The notes under the pieces are model-generated. The model saw nothing but the letters and a program-made list of their open reading frames with translations. It did not search any database and was not told where the DNA came from. A DNA stretch of 64,000 nucleotides from JAFMDF01 sp965277445 (GTDB lineage Bacteria > Bacteroidota > Bacteroidia > Chitinophagales > Saprospiraceae), in assembly GCA_965277445.1 (NCBI GenBank), contig CBDICY010000050.1, forward strand, positions 806,001 through 870,000, given 5' to 3'. How positions within the stretch are numbered: position 1 is the first letter of the stretch; each line of letters begins with the position of its first letter. Below, in pieces: positions 28,353 through 37,900 of this stretch. The position numbers and the translations under genes are program-made.

Positions 28353-29537
28353 ATGGACAAACTAATTATTAGAGCTTATAATGTTTTATTTGGAGACGCC
28401 TACCTAATTAAAATACCAGATAGATCTCCTTGTGGAAATATTGAGACAAAACATATTTTAATAGATTTTGGAAATGCTGCTACAAAAGCAGGAGGAAACA
28501 ACAAAGTATTTGAACCTGTCATAAAAGATATTATAAAGGAATTGAAAGGAAAACCTTTAGATCTGTATATAATGACTCACGAGCATATGGATCATGTGCA
28601 AGGAATGCTTTACTCACAAAAGAAACATTTCTCAGATTTAAAAGACCTATTAGATACTCAATTTGCATGGTTAACTGCTTCTTCCAAAACAGATTATTAC
28701 GACACTCATCCTGAAGCAAAAAAAGCGTTTGACCTTTATCAAGAAGCATATAATAAGATAGCTCAGTATACCGAAGCAGTTGGATTAGATAATTTTTCTG
28801 ATTTATTCCAAATTATCTTAGCCAATAATGATACTAGAAGAACAAGAGACTGTGTCCATCTATTAAAAAATTTAGCTCCAGCCAACCAGACATTTTATGT
28901 GCACAGAGAGTTTCCACTAGAAAAAGGAATCCACCATAATTTTAATGAGATAAACTTTGAAATCTGGGGTCCAGAAGAGGATACCTCCATATATTATAGA
29001 GCTTTACCAAAAATGAATCTGGGCTTAAATGGCGATGGGCAAGTAGGTGTACCTCCTTCTTTGATTGAACACATTCCCCCTGCTGGTGTAGATGCTGGCA
29101 CATTTTATAAAATGCTTGATAATAGAAAACGGTTTTCAGAAAATTTACTAACGATTGATAAAGCTCGTAATAATACCTCTATTGTACTTAATATAGAATG
29201 GAGAGATTGGCGATTGCTTTTTGCAGGTGATGCAGAAGAAAGAAGTTGGCGAATTATGAATCGAGAAGGCGTTATTAAATCTGTAGATTTTCTAAAGGTA
29301 AGTCATCATGGTAGCCATAATGGTACTCCTGAGGATGAAATTTTTGATAAGGTTTTTCCGCCAATTAAACCTACAGCTAAAAAAAGGACAGCAGTAGTAT
29401 CTACTTTTGAAAATCAGTATAATAAAGTTCCTGATCAGAATACTTTGAATATTATAGAAAAGAGGTGTGAGGAGTTTTCTGTGCTTTATAAAGAATTGGA
29501 TGCTGGGTCTTATAGAGATTTTGAGTTTGAGGGGTAG
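28353..29537 (+). CDS. MBL-fold hydrolase, third gene of the patatin-metalloprotease operon
   Basis: A 394-residue ComEC-type MBL protein. Motifs: FGDAYLIKI near the start, metal site H76-E-H78-M-D80-H81 (canonical), FAGDAEERSW, and VSHHGSHNG late in the chain. A long insert of about 130 residues lies between the metal motif and the FAGDA strand. No signal peptide. The ATG is 6 bp after the metalloprotease stop, so translation is probably coupled. It is another case of an MBL gene beside a protease in this window, here with a metalloprotease instead of a trypsin or CHAT enzyme. Confidence 0.87.
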   Translation: MDKLIIRAYNVLFGDAYLIKIPDRSPCGNIETKHILIDFGNAATKAGGNNKVFEPVIKDIIKELKGKPLDLYIMTHEHMDHVQGMLYSQKKHFSDLKDLLDTQFAWLTASSKTDYYDTHPEAKKAFDLYQEAYNKIAQYTEAVGLDNFSDLFQIILANNDTRRTRDCVHLLKNLAPANQTFYVHREFPLEKGIHHNFNEINFEIWGPEEDTSIYYRALPKMNLGLNGDGQVGVPPSLIEHIPPAGVDAGTFYKMLDNRKRFSENLLTIDKARNNTSIVLNIEWRDWRLLFAGDAEERSWRIMNREGVIKSVDFLKVSHHGSHNGTPEDEIFDKVFPPIKPTAKKRTAVVSTFENQYNKVPDQNTLNIIEKRCEEFSVLYKELDAGSYRDFEFEG

Positions 29538-29570
29538 AATGATAAAAAATTATACATTCTTAAATTTTAA

Positions 29571-30041
29571 TCAATACTTTTTAATATTATAGTAACCTTT
29601 CATGCCGTCCATTTTTAGATTAAGTCTAATTAGTATTTTAATCAAAGTGGATAATTCAACTTTTATTCTCTTAAATAATCTTTGTTTTTGTGTGGTTTTA
29701 GAAAAACAAATGGGACGAAACTCATTTAATAGTTCTTCAATTTTTGTTGTTCGTGATTGAACACTATATAAATCGTTTAGGAAATGATAGCGATTCGTGT
29801 TAATGGAGGAATTTAAAAATAAGGGATTATTAAATTTTTCGCATAGTTCCTTTGAACAAAATTCTAGTTTGTTTGAATAATGCGACAGCCTATCACAATT
29901 TACTGGTCGGATTTGATTTATATTTCTAAATCCTCCTTCCTCTTTCGTAATTGCCTGACTATATTTTTCAATTCTCAAAAATTGATTCATTAAATTTATA
30001 TCAACACTAATTCTAGAATTAGATTTAAATTGTTTATACAT
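29571..30041 (-). CDS. Unknown 156-residue basic helical protein
   Basis: A small soluble, helix-rich, basic protein without recognisable motifs. It is the last of four minus-strand genes that begin with the MBL gene at 32703. The gap to the next small gene is 65 bp. Codon use and AT-richness match its neighbours. It could be an adaptor, an immunity factor or an unrelated gene. Confidence 0.5.
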   Translation of the reverse strand: MYKQFKSNSRISVDINLMNQFLRIEKYSQAITKEEGGFRNINQIRPVNCDRLSHYSNKLEFCSKELCEKFNNPLFLNSSINTNRYHFLNDLYSVQSRTTKIEELLNEFRPICFSKTTQKQRLFKRIKVELSTLIKILIRLNLKMDGMKGYYNIKKY

Positions 30042-30106
30042 ATTTTAAATTGTTTACAGAATACAAAAATAAACAAAATGTTTTAAATAAAAAGCATTTT
30101 GTTTAT

Positions 30107-30598
30107 CTATTCTATCTTTTTTGGTAAAAAATCCCTCGCTATATTTAGATACTCTTCACATTCATCAAAAGCGTCCAATTGCCTTTCAAACCTCTTAATA
30201 CCGTCTGAGTCTATGCTAGGGTCAAATAATTTCCATGCTAACATTAATTTATTTTGTGCTTTGCGCATATTTTTTCTAGACTCCTTGAATCCCTTATCAT
30301 CAAACTTTGGATACTTAAGGTGAAATTTACCTAAAGAAGTAATAAGCAAAGCAAAGTCTTTTAATAAAACTTCGTATATTAGACTCAATTGTATTTCAAT
30401 TTTTATTGTTCCATCTTCCCAAATTTTCATCATTGAACCAATAACTCTTCGATATATTTTTCTCTCCAACAAAGGATTATTGATTAAAGAAAGAAAGTTA
30501 TCTTCTTCTTTAGTATTCTTAGGAATAGTTATATTATCCTCTTTACAAACTTCCCTAAAAACTTGATAGAATGATTTATATGAAGTGTCTTCCTTCAA
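30107..30598 (-). CDS. Unknown 163-residue helical protein
   Basis: A soluble, helical, charged protein (KFDDKGFKESRKNMRKAQNK in the middle). No known domain is visible. It lies 142 bp downstream of the trypsin-like gene and upstream of the 29571 gene, on the same strand. Helical small proteins next to protease-MBL pairs could serve as adaptors, but I see no adaptor motif. Confidence 0.5.
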   Translation of the reverse strand: MKEDTSYKSFYQVFREVCKEDNITIPKNTKEEDNFLSLINNPLLERKIYRRVIGSMMKIWEDGTIKIEIQLSLIYEVLLKDFALLITSLGKFHLKYPKFDDKGFKESRKNMRKAQNKLMLAWKLFDPSIDSDGIKRFERQLDAFDECEEYLNIARDFLPKKIE

Positions 30599-30740
30599 TT
30601 AGTTATGCTCAGATTGATGTAGATAAATTGTTTTAGTCCTTAATTAAATATAAATATAAGGAAATGAAACTATTACAATCAACTGAAACTTAACATTAAG
30701 TCCTTCTAAGCCTAAAAAACTTTGTCATTTTTTAACTATT

Positions 30741-31640
30741 TCAAAGCAATTCACTAATTATTTTTTGAATTTCTATTTTTAGTTTGTCATTGGGGACTGC
30801 CCCTTCTGGACTGATTGATCTAAAGGAATTAATTTTAGGTACTAAAATATCTATTTTATTTTTTTTCATATGAATAGGATTACAGGTAGAATAAAAGGGT
30901 TGTAATTCCTTCAATATGGACAAATAAGAAAGAGCAGCATCGCAATGAAAAGGACGAATATTTGATCTATTAAACAATTGTCTCAATTTAATTAAGATGA
31001 CTTTTTCAGTAGGGACAGAAGGTATCAATGATGCCAATTGCCTGTTTAATGATACTATCTCATCAAAAAAAGACAAGGGCATAAATTCTACTCTTCCTAA
31101 TAATTCTTTCTCATCTGGAGCAACCATTCTTGACTGAATACCAGTTAATAAAAAATAATTTTCATCTACTTTTTTAATTATTCCTCCTCCTGACATTCCT
31201 TTAACTTCCATATATCTAGGCCGATTATGAATTTCCGCCTCAATGCAATTATTTTCGCGAGTATTATAAACTTCGATTTTATCTAAACGAATTTGTTCTT
31301 CATCTCCCCTTCTTTCCTTGGGAAATCCTATTAATAGATTACCTGTCAAATTTTGATGAGCATCCCATTTAACCCTTCCTAAACTATCAGTTACTTTAAC
31401 TTTTGGTATTTTAATGATTACTGCATCTTTTGTCGGATGCTGAAAACAATTTGTTTTTTTTGAAAGTTTAATTCCCTCATCTTCTATCAATATCCCTTGA
31501 ATGCTAATTAAATCTCTTGTTTGTACCAAGTGCTTTGCTGTTAATACATAGGAATATTGCTTCGTTTGAGGTTGAAAAATACAACCACTCCCTCCATTTA
31601 CAATTACTGCAAATTTTTTTAAACTATCATTTGGAATCAT
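30741..31640 (-). CDS. Trypsin-like serine protease with C-terminal helical adaptor-like domain
   Basis: A 299-residue cytoplasmic protease. The triad is H37 (VLTAKHLV), D72 (KDAVIIKI) and S150 in GMSGGGII. Residues about 205-299 form a separate domain (EKVILIKLRQLF, then SYLSILKELQPF) reminiscent of the effector-associated or middle domains found on conflict-system trypsins. Its start overlaps the end of the upstream MBL gene by 14 bp, so the two are translationally coupled. It is only distantly like the trypsin at 18637 and lacks that protein's cysteine cluster. Likely partner: the MBL hydrolase. Confidence 0.82.
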   Translation of the reverse strand: MIPNDSLKKFAVIVNGGSGCIFQPQTKQYSYVLTAKHLVQTRDLISIQGILIEDEGIKLSKKTNCFQHPTKDAVIIKIPKVKVTDSLGRVKWDAHQNLTGNLLIGFPKERRGDEEQIRLDKIEVYNTRENNCIEAEIHNRPRYMEVKGMSGGGIIKKVDENYFLLTGIQSRMVAPDEKELLGRVEFMPLSFFDEIVSLNRQLASLIPSVPTEKVILIKLRQLFNRSNIRPFHCDAALSYLSILKELQPFYSTCNPIHMKKNKIDILVPKINSFRSISPEGAVPNDKLKIEIQKIISELL

Positions 31641-32703
31641 AGGACAAATCTTTAGTATCTAGTATTTTAAAATAAGGAAAATCTTTAAAATCTTGGTTCA
31701 AAAAAATACGCTCATCCAGTTCTTTATAATTAAAATATAAGCCTGCATCAGGGTGAATATTTATAATTCTAGCTAGACATTGTTTATTGGGTAAATCATG
31801 TATATCCCCATTAGAACTGATTATATATTTTTTACTATCAATCAATCTTAAAAGTTCATTACTCGTATTCTTTTTACTACCATGATGCGCTACTTTCACA
31901 AATTCTACTTCTAAAGGTTTCTTTGTTGAATATCCTAATTTTTCCAAACTATTAATAACGACACCAGAATGGGCGTCTGCTAAGAATAGATAATCTTTGC
32001 CTTCATACGTCATTATGAAAGCAATGGAACTACCATTATGCGGAGCGCTATCTTTTTCAAATTTATCTTCTGAAAGATGTTCTAATAAAGTCAAATAATA
32101 ATCATCGTCTCCACCAGAAGTAAAGGTATCAGGTCTTTCTTTTTCCCATTTATTCTTAAGCCCATTTAGCCCATTCTTACTGGGAGATAGAATATTAAAC
32201 TTTATTCCCAAAAATTCTAATTTATCTTCTGCCTTAATAATTTTTCTATGCCAAATATTGGCTTCCGTGATAATTTTTTCAAAAGTGACACCTTGCCCAA
32301 TTCCAGTATCAAGGCTGTCATCTTCAGGGTTTAAGGCAATATGATTCTCTTTATAATCCTTGGTATTAAAATATTCTGCAATCAATTGACCCGAATTAAA
32401 CCAGACTTGCTTAATATGTTTGACCGAAAACCTTTTATCCTCAAACCATTTAATAACACCTCCTATATGATCATCATCTACGTGGGTGATTATCAATAAA
32501 TCTATTTTTTGCTTCGAATCAATTATTTCTTTAAGCTTTTTTTGAAAAGCACCTGGAATCCGTTGTTTTGTAATAGGATCGATTGTTTCATAGGAATTTT
32601 TAGGTCCGCTATCAATTAGAATATTCCTATCCATTCCTTTTTTGTCCTTAAACTCAATATGAATTGCATCTCCATTTCTAACTTGTAAAAAATCAAAGGT
32701 CAT
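31627..32703 (-). CDS. MBL-fold hydrolase (HxDxDH variant), coupled to trypsin-like protease
   Basis: I place the start at the ATG at 32703, giving 358 residues. The frame is open to an ATG at 32757, but alignment with the other MBL proteins (start followed at once by a strand and GDAI) supports the shorter form. Motifs: GDAIHIEF, D31-S-G, metal site H74-V-D76-D-D78-H79, FLADAH, and VAHHGSKKN. The second metal position is Asp, as in the MBL proteins at 1101 and 17534. It overlaps the trypsin-like gene by 14 bp. Predicted nuclease or phosphodiesterase; substrate unknown. Confidence 0.85.
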   Translation of the reverse strand: MTFDFLQVRNGDAIHIEFKDKKGMDRNILIDSGPKNSYETIDPITKQRIPGAFQKKLKEIIDSKQKIDLLIITHVDDDHIGGVIKWFEDKRFSVKHIKQVWFNSGQLIAEYFNTKDYKENHIALNPEDDSLDTGIGQGVTFEKIITEANIWHRKIIKAEDKLEFLGIKFNILSPSKNGLNGLKNKWEKERPDTFTSGGDDDYYLTLLEHLSEDKFEKDSAPHNGSSIAFIMTYEGKDYLFLADAHSGVVINSLEKLGYSTKKPLEVEFVKVAHHGSKKNTSNELLRLIDSKKYIISSNGDIHDLPNKQCLARIINIHPDAGLYFNYKELDERIFLNQDFKDFPYFKILDTKDLSYDSK

Positions 32704-32716
32704 TTTACATCGTTTT

Positions 32717-32890
32717 TTAATATTTAGATTTACATTTCTCTTTCCGTTTAACCTCATATCCCACCAACCAATAAACCTTATCCAAACAACCCAATGTTTC
32801 AGGAAACATCAAAATACCAACATCTTCTGCACCTTTATTAGGCATCAAAATAGTATCCAAATCAACTACGCTATGATACAGGCACCCAAA
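32717..32890 (-). pseudogene. Out-of-frame C-terminal remnant next to the SpvB-like fragment
   Basis: In a frame different from the SpvB-like gene, a coding-looking stretch of about 57 codons runs to a TAA at 32717-32719. Part of it reads LMPNKGAEDVGILMFPETLG. It has no sensible start of its own and runs into the 3' end of the SpvB-like fragment. It is probably the tail of a gene joined to the truncated SpvB-like gene by a deletion. Origin unknown; a chance open frame cannot be excluded. Confidence 0.35.
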
Positions 32891-33411
32891 ATTACCTCGT
32901 TTAACCCATCAATTGGAAGAATCTCGCATTTATCAAGATGCTCAGTCCTATCCACTAAATCCTCTGCTCCCGACAGAACAAAAAAATCACTTTTACAAGC
33001 ATCATAATATTGTGGTAAACCAGCATATTGAGGTAGCCCTGATTGAATTTTTCGTGAGATGGCAGGTAAACCAATATTCCATCCTAACCCAAAAGGACTA
33101 TTTCCTGCACCACTATCATAACTTAATGCCAATTGTAGGGTAAAGCCGCCTCTGCTTGGACTCAAAGCAAGAGGAACAGTTATTGACCCTGTACCTGTTA
33201 CTGGATTAGCTTGAAATTTCTCATTAATGCCTTGGATGATGACGCCGCCGCCTTTGGGTAGGTTGATGACTGGTGGTTGGAAGGAGGGTTGGGATTGTCC
33301 ATTGCCATTATCTTGGTCTTGAGCAGTATTGGATTGACTACCTCTATTACCAAATGAAGATTCATTAGTTGTTTTCGTTTCCCTTATATTTTCATCTTTG
33401 GGTTGAAGCAT
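32866..33411 (-). pseudogene. Truncated SpvB/TcaC-like protein (N-terminal fragment)
   Basis: A 181-residue fragment. After a polar Gln/Asn linker it shows the N-terminal signature of the SpvB family (toxin-complex B-type shell proteins): ANPVTGTGSITVPLALSPSRGGF, here residues about 71-93, then SYDSGAGNSPFGLGWNIGLP and FFVLSGAEDLV. Full-length members normally run to well over 1000 residues with RHS-like repeats. Here the frame stops shortly after the SGAEDL motif, so almost the whole protein is missing. It is probably a deletion relic of a toxin-complex or RHS-type gene. Confidence 0.75.
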
Positions 33412-34365
33412 TAGTGTCTAATTAGTTTTTAGGCTTTAGTACTCCCCTTACTAATAGCTACTAGCGTTTATATATTTTTATAGTAGTTTTTTGTGTGTGA
33501 ATTTTGAGTGGTAGGTTTTCCCAATTGGTTTTTAAAGTGTAGTGACGTGAAAATAATATTAATTTTTAATATTTAATAATTACTTTATATTTAATTTAAA
33601 AATTAGTTCTTAAACAATTAATTTAATCGTTAATTAGCATATATCCGAAATAACTTTAACTGTATTCATCTTAGAAAGAATAAAATTAAAATAGTACAGT
33701 TTGTTTTTATAACCTATTTGATAGCAGTCAAATTATTGTTTGTTTTTTAGCAATACTTTCATTTTAAAACCTTTATAAAATTTATTTCACGGAAAAAATG
33801 TACCCTATTTGTACCTCACAACTTATGCATAAATCATAACTAATTATTAATCAATTATTTATAAGTAAATCATATCTCCTGTATTGGGAAATAGATTCAA
33901 TAATCTCCTATTTCTTAAAAAATGGAAAGAATTGAATAAGGAATAGTTAAGAAATATTTAAATAGATCGACAATATTCTTATATAATACTTCTTTACCTT
34001 TCAAAAAAATTAACAGCAGCAGTATCAATATATTCAGCTAGTTTAGCATAATAATCATTTAACTGTTTTTTTTAGTCTTGCTATCATCTCCTATCTTATC
34101 AAATGGCATTCATTAGTTCATCTCGCTCGGTAGGTTTGTTAAACCCATATTCATCATGGTAGGTTTTGAAAAAATTTAGGTTGGATAGTTTTTCAACTTG
34201 GTTAAAATTCATCGGTGAATATACTTAATCAATCATTAATAAAAAAAATCCTTATTAACATTTCCTATTGGTTAGCATCCGTATAGTCCCCAAACCACAT
34301 TTATCTCCCTATATTTGCAAGCAGTTGTTGCTCTATTCCGTTTTGTCCCACTAAAATGCCAATCT
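33412..34365. other. Non-coding and decayed region
   Basis: About 950 bp of very AT-rich DNA. It contains one gene remnant (33994-34212, listed separately). Between 33540 and 33900 there are only long A/T runs, with no ORF, tRNA or hairpin I trust. Confidence 0.5.
33994..34212 (-). pseudogene. Frameshifted remnant of a small unknown gene
   Basis: From ATG 34212 the frame reads 37 good codons (ending DEYGFNKPTERDELMNAI), then hits a cluster of stops. The neighbouring frame continues with MPFDKIGDDSKTK. After a run of eight A the first frame resumes with QLNDYYAKLAEYIDTAAVNF and stops at 33994-33996. Two compensating indels would restore one 73-codon product. The parent family is unknown. Confidence 0.5.
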
Positions 34366-34533
34366 TTAGAAAAAATTGGCGTTATCAATTTTTTCTATAT
34401 TATTGATTTTGTCAGCCTTTTGAATTATTTCGGATGTGGGTAATCCACCATTGTTCGTAACTGGTTTGGTCGAAGTACAGCTAGTGCTGAAAAGGAGTAG
34501 TAAAAAAAGCAGTTGGGGTATGATACGTTTCAT
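34366..34533 (-). pseudogene. Remnant of a small lipoprotein gene
   Basis: A 55-codon frame beginning with a lipoprotein signal (LLFLLLLFSTSC, lipobox Cys at residue 19) and ending abruptly after the sequence KINNIEKIDNANFF. Downstream in another frame the sequence continues with GILVGQNGIEQQLLANIGR, so a frameshift is likely. It may still be expressed as a small lipoprotein, but a decayed gene is more probable. Confidence 0.45.
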
Positions 34534-34923
34534 AGTGATTTTTATATTTTACTTGTAAAAGTAAGATACTGTGGCTAAAACAATAGACTTGTTGGATACA
34601 CTTGTTTGTCATCCATTATCTGATTTATTTTAACTTGACACTATTAAACTAGCTTGTTTTACAATATGAGACTATTTGAAATTTAGCATCTTTGATTTTT
34701 GATGGCTAAATTGTCTGATGGTTTGATGGTTATTTCACCAACAATTAAGCCATCATTCACATTCGATATACATTAAATTTAACAACGCCAAGTTCCTAAT
34801 AAATCGTTTATAGCGTACCATGCATTCTCATAAAACAAGCACCGTTTAACTCAGTTTCTAAAATCCAACCTTTTTTCGTATTTTCACCACCAATCAAAAA
34901 TATCATAAATTCCTAGTCTACTA
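34534..34923. other. Intergenic region before the ThuA-PQQ gene
   Basis: About 390 bp without a credible ORF. It must hold the promoter for the 34924 gene, but no TAnnTTTG box is placed convincingly. Confidence 0.4.
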
Positions 34924-37900
34924 ATGAAAAACCTACTCGTCGCCTTCATTGCTTTAATCGTTATTCTCTTTGGTTCTTCTTGTACCAAACAAACACCTAA
35001 AATTTTAGTCTTTTCCAAAACCGCTAAATTTCGACATTCGGCCATTGATGCAGGGAAAACCGCTATTCTAAAATTAGGTGTGGAAAATGGTTTCCAAGTA
35101 GATACTACAGAAAATGCGGATACTTTCAAAGAAGAAAAATTGCAACAGTATGCGGCTATTATTTTTCTAAATACTACAGGAGACGTATTGGATTATCCAC
35201 AACAAGCGAGCTTAGAACGCTATATCCAAGCAGGCGGTGGCTTTCTTGGCGTACACGCCGCTACAGATACGGAGTACGATTGGAAATGGTATAACGACCT
35301 AGTCGGTGCTTATTTCAACGGGCATCCGAAGATACAAGAAGCTACGCTGAACTGCTTGAACCAAACACATCCAGCAACTGCTTTTCTAGAAAAAACTTGG
35401 ACTAAAACAGACGAGTGGTATAATTTTAAAAGCATCAATCCCGATGTGAATGTACTCTTAACCATCGATGAAACGAGTTATGAAGGCGGTACACATGGAA
35501 CGGCTAGTCACCCAATGGCTTGGTATCATGAGTATGATGGCGGACGGGCTTTTTATACAGGCCTGGGACATACAAAGGAAACTTATCAAGAACCCTTATT
35601 TTTACAGCATTTATTGGGCGGTATTCAATATGCTATGGGAGGTGGACAATTAGATTATCAATTAGCACATACGCAATCGGTTCCAGAAGAGAATCGCTTT
35701 GTCAAAGAGGTTTTGGATTTTAATTTAGATGAACCGATGGAATTGGACGAACTGCCCGGTCGAGGCTTGCTTTTTGTGGAACGCCGAGGTGCGATAAAAT
35801 TGTATGATTTTGAGTATGCGACGACTAAAACGATTGCCCAATTGCCTGTGCGTTACGAAAATGAAGATGGTTTGATGGGTATTGCAGTCGATCCGAATTA
35901 TACCGAAAACAACTGGATTTATTTATTTTATTCTGTGATAGATGAGTCAGATAAAGAATTTGGGAAACAATATATTTCAAGGTTTGACTTAGTCGGCGAT
36001 TCTTTATTAATGGCTTCTGAAAAAGTATTATTTGACATTCCAATTATTCGAAAGTGTTGTCATAGTGGAGGGAGTTTGGAATTTGGAAAAGATGGTTTGC
36101 TCTATATTGGTGTCGGTGACAATACCAATCCTTTTGAATCACAAGGTTATGCACCGATGGATGAACGACCAAATCGAGCTTTATGGGATGCCCAAAAATC
36201 GGCGGCTAATACCAATGATTTACGAGGTAAAATTTTAAGAATTAAACCCGAGGCGGATGGGACTTATTCCATTCCTGAAGGAAATCTATTTCCTGAAGGA
36301 ACGGCAAATACTCGACCTGAAATTTATGTCATGGGTTGTCGAAATCCCTTCCGATTTTCTATTGATAGTAAAACGGGTTTTGTTTATTGGGGCGATGTTG
36401 GCCCCGATGCGGGAAAGTCAGATAGTTTGCGTGGTCCAGCTGGTATGGGCGAATTTGACCAAGCTCGACAAGCAGGTTTTTTCGGTTGGCCTTTCACTCG
36501 TGGTAATAATCAAGCTTATGGTGATCATAATTTTGCGACGGGACAAACAGGAGAAAAATTTAATCCTGCCAAATTGGTGAACAATTCCCCTCATAATACA
36601 GGTCTCCAAAATTTACCACCTGTTCAAGAGTCAATGGTTTGGTTTTCTTATGCTGCTTCGGAAGAGTTTCCTTGGTTGGGCGACGGTGGTGTCAACCCTA
36701 TGGGCGGCATGGTTTATCATGCGGCTGATTATCCTAATTCGGAACAACTTTATCCTAGTTATTTTGAAGACAAACTCTTTGTGTATGAATGGATGCGAGA
36801 TTGGGTATATGTGCTTACTTTGGACGACGACTATAACTATGTCAAAGCCGAATCCTTTATGCCTAGTACCGAATTTTCTCACCCAATGGATATGATATTC
36901 GGTTCGGATGGGCATTTATATGTCTTAGAATATGGACAAAAATGGAATAGCCGGAATATGGATGCTCGACTAGATAGAATTCGATACATCGAAGGCAATC
37001 GTCAACCAATTGCTGCGGTAACTGCGGATAAAACCGTTGGTGCAGCGCCGTTAACCGTACAGTTTTCTGCGGCTAATTCTAAAGATTATGATGAAGAGGC
37101 ACTAGAGTATGCTTGGTTTTTCACAGAAGAAACCGTGCAATCTACCGAAGCTAAACCATCTTTTATCTTTACCGAAGCAGGCATTTATGAAGTTGAATTG
37201 ACTGTAACTGATCCAGCGGGCGAAAATGCCACGACTTACCAAAAAATTATCGTTGGCAATGATCCGCCTGCTTTAAAAATTGTCTTAGATGAAACGGATA
37301 GATTCTTTTATGATGGTCAAAAAGTGGATTATAAAATTGTCGTTAATGATACGGAAGATGGCAGTACAGAGAACCAAGGCATTACCGCCGAAAATGTAAA
37401 AGTGACACTCAATTATATTCCAGAAGGAGAAGATTTGGTCGTTGCCGCTATTGGACATCAACAAAATACCGTTCCTATAGGCCTACAACTCATCAATGAA
37501 AGTGATTGTAAAGCCTGCCATGCCATCAACGAAAAAGTGGCTGGACCGAGTTATATGGACATTGCCGGTAAATATTCTAAGAAAGACAAAAATCAATTGG
37601 TTAGTAATATTATTAAAGGCAGTTCGGGCATCTGGGGCGAAACAATGATGGCGGCGCATCCACAATTAGCTGTTCCTGACGTTGAAAAAATAGTCAATTA
37701 TATTTTATCCCTCAAGCCCGATCAAGATAAAATGGCAAAAGATCTTCCTCTGGCAGGCACATTAGATTTTAAAGAACATTTGCAAGCAAAATCCAATGAT
37801 GGCATCTATGTATTAATGGCTTCTTATTTAGATAAAGGACATCCAGAAGTAGAAGGTTCGAAATTGGCAGCACAAGAACAATTTATTTTCAGACCAGCCG

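Noticed and set aside
5356..32703. A standard AVAST type 1 system
   Set aside because: MBL and trypsin genes fit, but no STAND ATPase or protease-STAND fusion is present; the only NTPase is of the KAP family.
1..34600. Prophage or integrative element
   Set aside because: No integrase, transposase, capsid, tail, relaxase or tRNA-linked repeat was found; only the enzyme content suggests an island.
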